This document shows positions 38,743-47,600 of a stretch of 64,000 nt of DNA, in pieces (the first letter of the stretch is position 1; each line of letters begins with the position of its first letter). Location: positions 310,001 to 374,000 of the forward strand of contig CAVYPA010000015.1 in NCBI GenBank assembly GCA_963770295.1, given 5' to 3'. Position numbers and translations under genes: made by a program. The notes beneath the pieces are model-generated. The model did not search any database. It was given only the letters and a program-made list of their open reading frames with translations, and was not told where the DNA came from. This stretch comes from AWTP1-13 sp963770295 (GTDB lineage: Bacteria; Pseudomonadota; Alphaproteobacteria; Rhizobiales; Hyphomicrobiaceae).

Positions 38743-39645
38743 ATGGAGCGTATCGCCCCTGTGCTGTTGGCCGCCGCGCTGCTGATCGGATCGGTCGCCC
38801 ATGCCCAGGAGCAGGAGACCAAGGCCAGCAAGCTCGAAGGAACGCTGGCCAAGGTCGACCGTACGGGTGCCATCACGCTCGGCTATCGCGAGGCCTCCTT
38901 TCCGCTGTCTTACATGTCCACGGCTGGGCCGATCGGCTACTCGATCGACCTGTGCCTCGCCGTGGTCGATGAGATCAAGCGCGAGATCGATAGGACCGAC
39001 CTCAAGATCCAGTTCAAACTCGTCACCCCCGAGACGCGCATCCCGGCCGTGAAATCGGGTGAGGTCGACATCGAATGCGGTTCCACGACCGCCAATAAAG
39101 AGCGGGGCAAGGCGGTGGCATTCTCGCCCATCATGTACGTCACTGGCACCAAGCTGCTGGTGAAGCGCAAATCGGGCTACCGCTCCTATCGCAATCTCGT
39201 CGGTAAGGTCGTGGTGGTGACGGCCGGCACGACCAACGAGGCCGTTCTCCAGGCCCTCAACGACAAGAACAAGCTCGGCATGAACATCATCAGCGCCCGC
39301 GACCACGAGGAGAGCTACAAACTGGTGGCTTCCGGCGAGGCCGACGCATTCGCCACCGACGACGTGCTGCTCTATGGCCTGATCGCGCGCCATAGGGCGG
39401 ATGGCGACCTGATGGTCGTCGGTGAGTTTCTGTCCTTTGAGCCCTACGGATTGATGTTCCGCAAGGACGACCCGCAGATGGCGGAAGCTGTGCGCCGCGC
39501 CTTCGAGGTGATTGCCAAGAACCGCGATCTAATGGAGCTCTACCACAAGTGGTTCGTGCGTCAGACGCCCACGGGTGAACGCATCGGGCTCGCCATGAAC
39601 GCACAGCTGAGCGAAATCTTCCGTGCCTTGGGCGTGGAAGATTGA
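38743..39645 (+). CDS. Family 3 amino-acid-type solute-binding protein
   Basis: The ATG at 38743 follows CTGGAGGGTGCC and begins a signal peptide ending AHAQ; 300 residues in all. The SBP_bac_3 two-lobe fold is seen: GYREASFPLSYM, VKSGEVDIECGSTTANKERG, VVTAGTTNEAVLQ and a GEADAFATDDVLL loop typical of glutamate/aspartate binders. No ABC permease is nearby. Its neighbour is a broken glutamate/dicarboxylate symporter, so the substrate may be similar. Confidence 0.85.
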   Translation: MERIAPVLLAAALLIGSVAHAQEQETKASKLEGTLAKVDRTGAITLGYREASFPLSYMSTAGPIGYSIDLCLAVVDEIKREIDRTDLKIQFKLVTPETRIPAVKSGEVDIECGSTTANKERGKAVAFSPIMYVTGTKLLVKRKSGYRSYRNLVGKVVVVTAGTTNEAVLQALNDKNKLGMNIISARDHEESYKLVASGEADAFATDDVLLYGLIARHRADGDLMVVGEFLSFEPYGLMFRKDDPQMAEAVRRAFEVIAKNRDLMELYHKWFVRQTPTGERIGLAMNAQLSEIFRALGVED

Positions 39646-39841
39646 TACGATTTGAGAGGGCGACCCTGCTGCCGCGATCTTAACCTGACGCAATGCGGCA
39701 GATTCAATGCCGATGGGGGCGACCCAACGCCCTTTGCCGCCGGCTATTGAGCATGCGGTCAACCGGCAGAGCGTTGCGGCGGGCTAAACGTTCGGGCCTC
39801 CGTCGCGTTTGTGCGGACGCGGAGATGCCTGTGCAGTGCCA

Positions 39842-40663
39842 TCACCGTTTGCGCTCCGCTTCCTTGCGAGGAGACGCCCAGGCTTGGAAACTTTGTTTGG
39901 TCTTCGCGTCGATCGGAAAGAAGCACTCGATGCGCAGCTCCTGGAGGGTAATGTCCTGCGGCGTGCCGAGCGTTGCGATCGTCGTGAACAGCTTGAGCGT
40001 GGTTTGCCCCTTCTCAAAGTGCATAGCCAGGACCGGGGCGCCGGATGCTTGGGCTGAAGCCGCTGCCATGGTCTCGCGAACGTCCGGGTAGCCCAGCAGG
40101 CGATCGCGTAGCGCGGCAGTCTCGGTTGTGCCGTCGGCGGCAGCATCGGCCTCGACACTGCGCACAAAGTAGCCGACGACCTCGGTCCAGTTTTTGAGGT
40201 GCGGGCGAAGCACGTTTGGTGCCACCAGCGCGTCGGCAAGATTGACGGCCGCGCCGGGTGCGAGCGGGCCGACCAAGAATGCCACCATGGCGGCCGCCCC
40301 TTGGTTTGCCTGAAGGAGGTTCCAACGGCGATCGACGACAACACCCGGGTAGGGCTCCTGTTGCGTCAGCATGAATTCGAGGCCTTCCCGGATCGGCGCC
40401 AGGGATTGAGCATCGTAGGCGCTTTCGGTCCAAATCGGCGCAAAACCTGCCGCCAACAGCAGCTCGTTTGACTGCCGCAGTGAGAGGCCAAGCGCGAGCG
40501 ACAGACGTTGCACCATGTCCCGGCTCGGGCGCGTGCGGCCGAGCTCGAGAAAGCTGATATGTCGCTGCGAGCAGTCGGCCGTTGTCGCGAGCTGCAGCTG
40601 GGACAAACCATGCTGCTTGCGGAAAGCCGTCAGTCGTAGCGGGAAACGCGAATTCGTGGCCAT
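39842..40663 (-). CDS. XRE-family regulator with MmyB-like ligand domain
   Basis: From the ATG at 40663 the product is 273 residues. The N-terminal helix-turn-helix is LRLTAFRKQHGLSQLQLATT followed by QRHISFLELGRTRPSRDMV. The remaining ~190 residues resemble the MmyB-like PAS-type ligand domain (VVVDRRWNLLQANQGAAAMV, FEKGQTTLKLFTTIATLGTP). It stands alone between hypothetical genes. Family members often regulate neighbouring dehydrogenases; the target here is unknown. Confidence 0.82.
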   Translation of the reverse strand: MATNSRFPLRLTAFRKQHGLSQLQLATTADCSQRHISFLELGRTRPSRDMVQRLSLALGLSLRQSNELLLAAGFAPIWTESAYDAQSLAPIREGLEFMLTQQEPYPGVVVDRRWNLLQANQGAAAMVAFLVGPLAPGAAVNLADALVAPNVLRPHLKNWTEVVGYFVRSVEADAAADGTTETAALRDRLLGYPDVRETMAAASAQASGAPVLAMHFEKGQTTLKLFTTIATLGTPQDITLQELRIECFFPIDAKTKQSFQAWASPRKEAERKR

Positions 40664-40885
40664 GAGTACCTGGCACGTAGTTGAAGCCATTTTTCCCGCG
40701 GTGCCGGATTATCCCTACAAGTCAGGCGCTTTGGCCGCTTTTCGAAGGGCCAAGCCTCTATCCGATCGACGCCGTGGGCTACACTTTGGGCTACGCCGAG
40801 CAAGCCTCGCGCTCCGACATCTTAGCCTCAGCACCTGCCCGAGCCCCAGATTTTGAGGTAGGGCGGGCTCGGCAGCCTGCGTCGG

Positions 40886-41859
40886 GTGTGTGATGGTTCT
40901 CAGCCCGGGACCCGTAGCGGCCTCACTTTAGGGGTTTCTGCGCAGGCGCGTGATCAGCTCTATCGCTGCGCATCGCGTTGGCGTTCGGACATTGCGCTTG
41001 TGGGATGGCTCGTAGCGTGCATCCTCGCTGCCTTGCTCTACAGCCAACAGATCGCAGACCAGTTTTCCTTTGGCGTCCATGGTGCGCGGCGAGAGACAAC
41101 ATCCAAAGGTAACCGTCCGCCACCGTCGACCTTTAGGCGGAAGTTGCCTCCCAAAGAATATCAGCCCGATTGCAGCAAGCGCGAGGATTACGATCTGTGT
41201 GCGCAAAAAAGGAGGGCGGTCGCAGCGGCAGAGCAAAGCCTTTTCAACAAAATTGGCATGCTGTTTTTGTTCGGCACGTTGGTATTCACAGGATGGGCGG
41301 CGAAGGCCGCTGTCCGCGCGGCGAAGGCCGCAGAGGATAGTGCTGGAACTGCCGACAAGACACTGAACAGCATCGAAGAGACGTCTAAACTCGAACTGCG
41401 CGCCCGGATCAGCGTGCTTGCTGGTGGCGTGAACCAGTTGATCGGTGAGGATCATGGGATGGGTCATGTGGCCCTGAAAAACGTCGGTAAGCTACCGGCT
41501 CGATACGTCTCCCTTTGGGTCAACACGATGCTTTCTGATTATCGGGAGACAAATTTGATCTGCCCCCCAACGATGAAAAGGTCGCCCGCGTCGTCCAGCC
41601 GGGGACGGAGATGAGCCAAGGTAGCAAGGCGCTCATTCACCGGCTCGATCTGCGAACTGCAAATCGATACGCGTATGTTTGGGGCGTAGCCTATTACGAT
41701 GACGGCTATGGGCGTCGTCACTTCACGCGCTTTTGCCACCGATATGCGACGAGGGCTCACAACCGCACTACGGATTGGGGCACCGACGCGCTTGAGACGC
41801 GCTCCGTCATTGCTGCGGACAAAGCACGCTATCACACCGTAGGAAACGACGCTGACTAG
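40886..41859 (+). pseudogene. Membrane-anchored hypothetical protein, one frameshift
   Basis: The first frame shows two membrane helices (IALVGWLVACILAALLYSQQ and NKIGMLFLFGTLVFTGWAA) linked by a charged loop with CSKREDYDLC, then an AKAAEDSAGTADKTL helix. Near 41550 an indel moves the frame, which continues as FDLPPNDEKVARVVQPG to 41859 with an RYAYVWGVAYYDDGYGRRH beta segment. The start is uncertain (GTG at 40886). The domain after the second helix resembles soluble beta-rich tails of many rhizobial membrane proteins. Confidence 0.5.
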
Positions 41860-41951
41860 GCGTTTCGGGTCGAACGCGGATGGGCGGCGGCCCGCGATGC
41901 GTCGGGTGATGACGTGGCGGCTCAGATCGGCCATCATCGGGCCGTGTCACG

Positions 41952-42245
41952 CCCCGCCTTTATCTGCCCGCTCTCCCTATCCGCAGCCGTCCGCCCACCC
42001 AAGGGCGACGATTGGCTGCACGAGCCGAAGTGGATGGCTTTCGCTTTCAAATCATCAAGATGGCAGCCAGGTTCGGTTCTATTCGCGCCACGGTGCCGAA
42101 TACACCGACCGCCTGCCCGGCATGGTCGAGGCCATCAGCAAGCTGCCCACGCAATCGGCAATGCTCGATGGCGAGTTGTGCTTGATCGACGCAGGGGGCA
42201 GCGCACATTTCTACCGCTTGATGAGGGAGATGCGCCCGCACGGGC
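41952..42245 (+). pseudogene. ATP-dependent DNA ligase (LigD type) N-terminal fragment
   Basis: Mixed frames give PPKGDDWLHEPKW at the nucleotidyl-transfer site (normally E-x-K-x-D-G), then FYSRHGAEYTDRLP and SAMLDGELCLID, in the order of LigD-type ligases. The catalytic Lys segment is altered (K-W-M in place of K-x-D-G) and frames shift at least once. The adenylation domain is not completed. Confidence 0.6.
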
Positions 42246-42360
42246 GCACCGGAGGAGGTGCAGTGGTGCAGTCGGCGTTCCTCGCCTTAGTCGCAAATGC
42301 GGCGCCTGTAGAGGCCCCAAAGAGGACCCGGCGCCGCCATAGAAGTTCTGGTGGTACGAG

Positions 42361-42681
42361 CTATCTGAAGCGTCCAACGCGGCCTACGCCAACGCCTAGG
42401 CCTCTGCGGACGCCGATGCCACCACGGTAGCCAATGCCGCCGTAGGCCGCGCGTCTGATGTTACGGCGTGCGATACCGCGGGCTATGCCATAACCACCGT
42501 AGCCACCGTAGTAGGCGGGGGAAGAGTAGCCGTAGCTCATGTACCCATAACGCGGGGCTGCATAACCAGCAGCGCCATAGCCATAACCCCTACCCTCCCA
42601 ACAGGCTGCGGCTGATGGACTTTCAAGCATAAGGAGAGGCGCAGTGACCATCAAGGCGGCGGCAATTGTTCGTATGCGCAT
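42361..42681 (-). CDS. Exported Gly/Tyr-rich small protein
   Basis: The ATG at 42681 has AAAGGAGCAATCAG upstream. The 106-residue product has a signal peptide (RTIAAALMVTAPLLMLE, cleaved near AAA), one Cys, then a Gly/Tyr-rich repeat region (YGYGAAGY, YGGYGGYG) and an Arg/Gly tail. A near-identical 5' half is duplicated in inverse orientation at 63826-64000. A similar style of protein is at 48934. Surface or matrix role unknown. Confidence 0.65.
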   Translation of the reverse strand: MRIRTIAAALMVTAPLLMLESPSAAACWEGRGYGYGAAGYAAPRYGYMSYGYSSPAYYGGYGGYGIARGIARRNIRRAAYGGIGYRGGIGVRRGLGVGVGRVGRFR

Positions 42682-43125
42682 CTGATTGCTCCTTTCGGGA
42701 TATTCCCGGATTTGAAACAAATGCCAGGTGCTCGGCCGCAATACACTCAGGCGAAACCCCGAAAGCGGATGATCATCGTGCTGATGAGAGCTGGCAGTCG
42801 ATATTTTGAAGTTAAAATTTCAGGATTGAGCAACCTCGGATATGACTAGGGCAGGCAACGGGGACCTCCGCACCTCCTCCAGGATGACCTCGCGATCGTC
42901 CTCAAGCAGCGGCAGCTTCACCTCGGACCGACGTAGCCGCGCGAGAGCATTGCGAGTGCCTCGTTCCTCGCGCTCCAGGTTGGAGACGAGCGCTTTCAGC
43001 ATCGCAAGGCGCTGGCGCGCTTCGACGATAAACAGATTGCAAGGCGCCTGTACCAAGTCCTACGCAGCATCGCCAAGCTTGCCTGCCCACGCACCGCCTG
43101 CAGGTTGATCCTGCTGAGCAGTGGT
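42506..43125 (-). repeat. Inverted duplication, copy A (partner 63382-64000)
   Basis: Read on the minus strand, about 620 bp match 63382-64000 (+) with scattered substitutions and small indels. They cover a small coiled-coil gene, its 3' flank and the promoter plus 5' half of the Gly/Tyr-rich gene. The match is limited at one end by the window edge. The two copies bound about 20.3 kb. Confidence 0.85.
42820..43056 (-). CDS. Small coiled-coil hypothetical protein, possibly N-terminally altered
   Basis: A 78-codon frame from a TTG (internal ATG after 18 codons) encodes a charged helix: RLAMLKALVSNLEREERG, then ARLRRSEVKLPLLEDDREVI. The duplicate at 63414-63605 has seven extra bases near the start and an extended N-terminus (MRGQASLAMLRRSWYRRLAR) but breaks after NAL. 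Together they outline one ancestral ~95-residue protein. No strong ribosome site. Confidence 0.4.
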   Translation of the reverse strand: MVQAPCNLFIVEARQRLAMLKALVSNLEREERGTRNALARLRRSEVKLPLLEDDREVILEEVRRSPLPALVISEVAQS

Positions 43126-43420
43126 CGAGGCTTATTCTAGGCGCGCTACCCTCGACTGTCCGTAAGCTAGGTTACTTAACACGTGGGTCGACTGCTGCTG
43201 ACCCCCGCCACCCAACACAACGTGAACGCACTAAAGGATCTGACTTTACGGCCACTCTCCACCGAACTTCGTCCGACGAAGCGAAATGGGTAGGTGTACC
43301 GACTTTCTCTGGTACGATAACGTACATTGAGACCTCATGCGTCACTAACTCAAGTGCCGCGCCGCGCCGTTATAGGCGCTCTCCATCCTTCATAGCGAAA
43401 ACATGGCGCGGAGGCTTGTT

Positions 43421-43666
43421 GTGCCTCGCTATTACTTCCACGTCAGACGTGGCCAAATGACCGTACTCGACCAGGAAGGCATCGAACTCGCTGGGACTGT
43501 GGACGCTGAAGTGGAGGCAGCACAACGTGCGCAACAGATCGTGAATAGGGGATCCTTGAACGGGGGATCCTTGAAGGGGGAATTCTTGAACGGGCAGTCC
43601 GCCAGCCGCGGGAAGATAATCGTTGCCGACAATAACTGGCAGACCTTGTTTGAATTCCCGTTCTAG
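43421..43666 (+). CDS. DUF6894-family small protein
   Basis: The GTG at 43421 is preferred because GGAGG lies six bases upstream and family members begin M-P-R-Y-Y-F-H-V. The 81-residue product shows YYFHVRRGQ, LDQEGIELA, a helical middle and the IIVADNNWQTLFEFPF ending. A 45-bp insertion of three 15-bp repeats interrupts the loop before SRGKIIV. A homologue with a stop codon lies at 62878-63093. The function of the family is unknown. Confidence 0.7.
   Translation: MPRYYFHVRRGQMTVLDQEGIELAGTVDAEVEAAQRAQQIVNRGSLNGGSLKGEFLNGQSASRGKIIVADNNWQTLFEFPF
43548..43592. repeat. Three imperfect tandem 15-bp repeats inside the DUF6894 gene
   Basis: The unit GGGGATCCTTGAACG occurs at 43548-43562, 43563-43577 and 43578-43592 with few changes, adding 15 residues in frame. 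The homologue at 62878 lacks it. Confidence 0.8.
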
Positions 43667-43695
43667 GAAGCGAGAGGGGACTGAGGGGGCGAGGG

Positions 43696-43962
43696 ATGAC
43701 CAGGCACGACGAGCAATTCAGCCGCAATAGCAGCCAAGTCAACGATGCCGAGCGGCGGCTGGCAGGCCAGCACGTTTTTATCGAGCGGCTACGGGCCTCG
43801 GGGAACGACATCCGCTCTGCGGAAAATGCGTTGGAAGTCATGCGCGACATCCTGCGCGATCTCTATCGCGCGCGCAGCCTCTTGCGGCGCAAGGGCGTGC
43901 CCCGCAAAGGCGCACCGGACGCGCCGCTGCGCATCAAAAAGCGAGCAGGCGCTAGCAGCTGA
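43696..43962 (+). CDS. Small coiled-coil hypothetical protein (paralogue of 22268-22579)
   Basis: An 88-residue basic helical protein: QVNDAERRLAGQHVFIERL, then NALEVMRDILRDLYRARSLL and a Lys/Arg tail. GAGGGGGCGAGGG lies just upstream of the ATG. It is 29 bases after the DUF6894 gene, suggesting co-transcription. The close paralogue is on the other strand at 22268. Confidence 0.6.
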   Translation: MTRHDEQFSRNSSQVNDAERRLAGQHVFIERLRASGNDIRSAENALEVMRDILRDLYRARSLLRRKGVPRKGAPDAPLRIKKRAGASS

Positions 43963-44073
43963 CCCCGTCGATGCATGATCAATCGCGGCCCATGTGTGCC
44001 GCCAGGATTGCGCCACGGCATCGCCCGTGAGCTGAGAAGGCAGCAGGCCATTTTGGAGCGGGAAATCGCAGAG

Positions 44074-44313
44074 CTAGAGCGGGTCAGATGGATCTTCCCA
44101 AACCCGATCCGCCTCTCGATCTTGCGAGGCCCGGGCTGCCTCCGTCAGCTCATCTGGATCAGTCCCGTTGAGGATGTGTGTGTGTAGGTGGGTCTCCACG
44201 AGCAGGCTCAACTGAGCTTCATTTGTCCCAATCAGGCTCCCAAAATGGAGCATCTCTGCCACGGCCTTCCGCATCTGCTCGAGCTCCGCAATCGTGTATT
44301 TGCGCTGTGTCAT
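44074..44313 (-). CDS. Small acidic hypothetical protein, 79 aa
   Basis: The ATG at 44313 follows GGGGGACAG. The product is soluble, acidic and helical (YTIAELEQMRKAVAEML, TDPDELTEAARASQDREADR). No domain recognised. A convergent frame at 43975-44187 (+), helical at its start, overlaps its end and is less likely. Confidence 0.5.
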   Translation of the reverse strand: MTQRKYTIAELEQMRKAVAEMLHFGSLIGTNEAQLSLLVETHLHTHILNGTDPDELTEAARASQDREADRVWEDPSDPL

Positions 44314-44640
44314 CTGTCCCCCTGCACCACCATACCTTACGGCATCGGACCTTCGACCATAGGCGATCTCGGAACTGCCTGCGCCCCCTTGGCGGCGTCA
44401 GGTAGGCGTGCGTTGCTTTCAAAACACAATTGCCGCTCCGATCTGCGGAGCACACCAAAGGCTTACCTTGGAAGTGATAGCGTTAGGCTGCGCCGCCGAA
44501 GGTCTGCTGCGTTCGCTCGTGCGGAAGGACTAAGTGGGCAAGCTCGGAGTTGGAGAAGTAGGGAAATAGCAATGAGCTGGTCGCATGGATTGTTTCGGCT
44601 GTGAGCTGGGCTGATCGCCATCTTCCTGCAGGAGCACTTC

Positions 44641-44766
44641 ATGGGCGGCGCCGGCATCCTCGGGCTGGTGCTTCTCGTGGCGCTCGTCGTCTTCGTCATC
44701 GTTTGGACGGTCAAGGGTTTCAGAAAAGACCCTGAGATGGCAGAGGCGCGGCGCAAAGTGGCCTAG
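44641..44766 (+). CDS. Single-pass membrane mini-protein, 41 aa
   Basis: The ATG at 44641 has AGGAG six bases upstream. The peptide has one membrane helix (ILGLVLLVALVVFVIVWTV) and a short charged cytosolic-type tail (KGFRKDPEMAEARRKVA). It is 20 bases upstream of another small membrane protein gene. The function is unknown. Confidence 0.55.
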   Translation: MGGAGILGLVLLVALVVFVIVWTVKGFRKDPEMAEARRKVA

Positions 44767-44786
44767 CGCTGAGACAGTAACAGGGG

Positions 44787-45059
44787 ATGGCGTTGATGTT
44801 CGCGAGCGTAAATCAGGCGTTTCGGTTGCCGCGGAACCGGTACGTTATTAGCAACCGGTTTGTCCTCGCCCTGATCGTGGCGTGGCTGGCTGCCTTCGCG
44901 TGGTTGCCGCTCGCGGCCATGCTGCTCCCGCAGAAGGGCGTCACCGCGGCCGTCGACTTTGCGCTCATGATGTTCGTGGTCGCACGCTGCGCGCTAGGCA
45001 CCACGTCCAGGAGTAGGACGGGCAACACGCACGCGCAGGTTATTGCCCAAAGGCAATAG
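44787..45059 (+). CDS. Small membrane hypothetical protein, 90 aa
   Basis: Two membrane helices are likely (FVLALIVAWLAAFAWLPLAA and AAVDFALMMFVVARCAL) with a basic tail. Start at 44787 or at the ATG three codons later; AGGGG lies close upstream. Probably transcribed with the 41-aa gene and ended at the terminator at 45209. Confidence 0.45.
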   Translation: MALMFASVNQAFRLPRNRYVISNRFVLALIVAWLAAFAWLPLAAMLLPQKGVTAAVDFALMMFVVARCALGTTSRSRTGNTHAQVIAQRQ

Positions 45060-45208
45060 CAACCTGTGGATAACTGTGGCAAAAGGAGTGCCAGACGGGA
45101 CAGCACGAGTAGTATGCACACTGATCTGTTCCTGCGTGTTGGGATTCGGTTCGCAAACCCCTGACCCAACTAGAGCGACTCCCCGGTTGCTCCGCTAGAG
45201 GCGGGTCA

Positions 45209-45237
45209 GGGCGATCCGCGGGGATCGCCCTTTTTTT
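45209..45237 (+). terminator. Rho-independent terminator
   Basis: GGGCGATCC (45209-45217) and GGATCGCCC (45222-45230) form a perfect 9-bp stem with a four-base loop, followed by seven T. It is the strongest terminator in the window. Confidence 0.9.
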
Positions 45238-45448
45238 CTTTTCAATCAGGAAGTGAGGCGCTCATAAAAATCGCACCGGCTGGGTATGACCACTACGTGC
45301 GTCGTCGGCCACCATGGTTCGGATTAAAGGACCACGAACACATGCTCGGGGGGATGCGGAAGGCCGGCTGGTGTGAGTAGTGGTGCGGTACTGGTCACCT
45401 TGGTCACAAGCTCCTAAAATGACGAGCTGTTTGGGGGAGATGCTCGCA

Positions 45449-47392
45449 ATGTGGGGGCGGATAGCCGTTGCGATTGTCCTATTGCTTTTGCCGGCTGCTG
45501 CGTTTGCGCAGACGGAAAAGCGCATCGCGCTGCTTATCGGCAATCAGGGTTACGGCAGTGAAATCGGCCGCCTTGCCAATCCACACAATGACGTGGCGTT
45601 GCTAGAAAAGACCCTGAAGGGCCTCCGTTTCGAGGTCACGACGGTGCGCGACGCGGACCTAGCGGGCTTGCACCGGGCCGTCAACGCCTACGCACGTCGG
45701 GTGCAGGCGGCTGGACCAAATGCCGTTGGCTTCTTTTACTACTCTGGTCATGGTGCGGCTGATGCGGGCACCAACTATCTTATCCCCGTTGACGTGAAGA
45801 CGACGGAAACAGGCGAGCTGTGGGATCAATCGCTGCGCCTCACCGAGATCACGCGCAAGCTCAAGACGGAGGCCGGCAACGCTACGCACTTCGTCGTGTT
45901 CGACGCCTGCCGCAACACATTGAAGCTTACAAACGCGGGTTCGCGCGCGCTGGTACAGTCCAAGGGCTTCGTGCCGGTGGCGCAGGAAAGCGGCATGCTG
46001 ATCGCCTACGCCACTGCCGAAGGCGAACTCGCATCCGACGTGGGTGTCGCCGCGGGACCTTACGCGATGGTGCTGGCCGAGGAGATTGTTAGGCCGGGCA
46101 TCGAGGCGGTCACCATGTTCCGCGTCGTTCAGCGCCGTGTGCGCATGGCCATCAAGCAAGAGCCTTACCTTGGCTTCAACGCCATGGGCGATGTGTATCT
46201 GGCCGGTGCCGATGCGCCGCCACCGCCCGCAGGTCCGGAGGTTACGGAGGTGGCCCGTGAATGGGCAAGGGTGGACAAAACTAACGTTGCGGAACTCGAG
46301 ACGTTTGTGCGGAGGCATGGTTCAAGCGCGGAGGCCGACTATGCGCGAGCGCGGATCGAGGAGCTGAAGAAGCCCCAGGTCACTCCAGCACGGAAGAATG
46401 ATCTGCCCACGATCACTGGGATGTTGCAATGCGAGTCCTATTCGGACCGTCCCGCCTGCGAGACGGACACAAGCTGTGCTTGGGTCGACAATGGTCGGCG
46501 GTGTCAAAGGAAGAGCGGCGGCTTGGCGACCGCTATACTTGAAACCTTGCCTGCTTCGAAGCCAACACCAGAAGGGTCTTGCGCAGGGGTTGAGGCGCTG
46601 GTCGGAAACGAGAAGCGATGCCTGAAGCCGAAGGATAGGTTCAAGGACTGCCCAGAGTGCCCTGAGATGGTGGTGGTGCCGGCCGGCGCGTTCATAATGG
46701 GATCCCCGCCTAGCGAGCCTGGGCACTCCCTTAGTGAAGATCAAGTGCGAGTTACTATTGCGCGTCCATTGGCGGTTGGAGTCTTTACGGTCACGTTTGC
46801 TGAGTGGGACTTTTGCGTGCACGAAGGCGGCTGCAACGGCTACAAACCGAACGATGAGGGCTGGGGAAGGGGTAAGCACCCGGTGATCAATGTCAGTTGG
46901 GACGATGCCAAGGCGTTCGTCGCCTGGCTTTCCAGGAAGACTGGCAAGAATTATCGCCTGCCCTCGGACAGCGAGCGCGAGTACGTTGCGAGGGCAGGGA
47001 CCACAACACCGTTTTGGTGGGGCTCAACCATCAATGCGAGACAGGCGAATTATCGGGGAACCGAAGTCTACAAAGGTGGCGGCACGAAAGGCGAGTTCCG
47101 GCAGCAGACCGTCCCTATAGATACCTTCGTGGCCAATCCTTGGGGTCTTTACAACGTTCATGGCAACATTGCGGAGTGGACCGAAGATTGCGGTGGGCTC
47201 GGTACAAGCAATCGAGAGATCCCGGGCGATGGCCGCCCAAAGATAACGGGGGATTGCGCCTGGCGGATTCTTCGTGGTGGCTTTTGGGACAGCGACCCGG
47301 AGGGGCTCCGCTCCGCGAGCCGTCTTTGGTTGCCCTCAGGCACGCAGGGCAAGCGCATCGGTTTTCGATTGGCGAGAACCTTAAGCCCCTGA
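45449..47392 (+). CDS. Exported caspase-fold (peptidase C14) protein fused to an FGE/sulfatase-modifying domain
   Basis: I choose the ATG at 45449 because GGGGGAG lies about 10 bases upstream and a signal peptide follows (WGRIAVAIVLLLLPAAAFAQ). The 647-residue product has a caspase p20 domain (about 25-250) with the dyad H101 (YYSGHG) and C154 (FDACRN). A linker rich in charged helices follows, then a Cys-rich segment with about eight cysteines (CESYSDRPACETDTSCAW), and a C-terminal FGE-sulfatase fold (about 410-645) with VPAGAFIMGS, RLPSDSEREYVARAG and RILRGGFW. It is a periplasmic or secreted metacaspase-like enzyme. The FGE part is probably a binding scaffold here. Substrate unknown; it stands alone. 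Confidence 0.85.
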   Translation: MWGRIAVAIVLLLLPAAAFAQTEKRIALLIGNQGYGSEIGRLANPHNDVALLEKTLKGLRFEVTTVRDADLAGLHRAVNAYARRVQAAGPNAVGFFYYSGHGAADAGTNYLIPVDVKTTETGELWDQSLRLTEITRKLKTEAGNATHFVVFDACRNTLKLTNAGSRALVQSKGFVPVAQESGMLIAYATAEGELASDVGVAAGPYAMVLAEEIVRPGIEAVTMFRVVQRRVRMAIKQEPYLGFNAMGDVYLAGADAPPPPAGPEVTEVAREWARVDKTNVAELETFVRRHGSSAEADYARARIEELKKPQVTPARKNDLPTITGMLQCESYSDRPACETDTSCAWVDNGRRCQRKSGGLATAILETLPASKPTPEGSCAGVEALVGNEKRCLKPKDRFKDCPECPEMVVVPAGAFIMGSPPSEPGHSLSEDQVRVTIARPLAVGVFTVTFAEWDFCVHEGGCNGYKPNDEGWGRGKHPVINVSWDDAKAFVAWLSRKTGKNYRLPSDSEREYVARAGTTTPFWWGSTINARQANYRGTEVYKGGGTKGEFRQQTVPIDTFVANPWGLYNVHGNIAEWTEDCGGLGTSNREIPGDGRPKITGDCAWRILRGGFWDSDPEGLRSASRLWLPSGTQGKRIGFRLARTLSP

Positions 47393-47600
47393 ATGCGTTA
47401 TGAGGCGGGCCGGCTTCCATTTCCCGTGATCGCCCTTGCGGCGTGCTGCCTCCCATTAGTTTCGAAACACCTGACGTGAAATGGTGCGCGGCAAGGGGTC
47501 CCACAACTTCGGGGCTTGGAAAGCGGGGATACCCGGGCTCGTTGCCGGCGCGAATCAACTACGGTCTCGGCGAGAGCCCAAGCGACCCGGAGTTCCCGCT

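Noticed and set aside
45170..45240. tRNA-like fold near the strong hairpin
   Set aside because: No acceptor stem, anticodon arm or T-loop consensus; the structure is a simple terminator.
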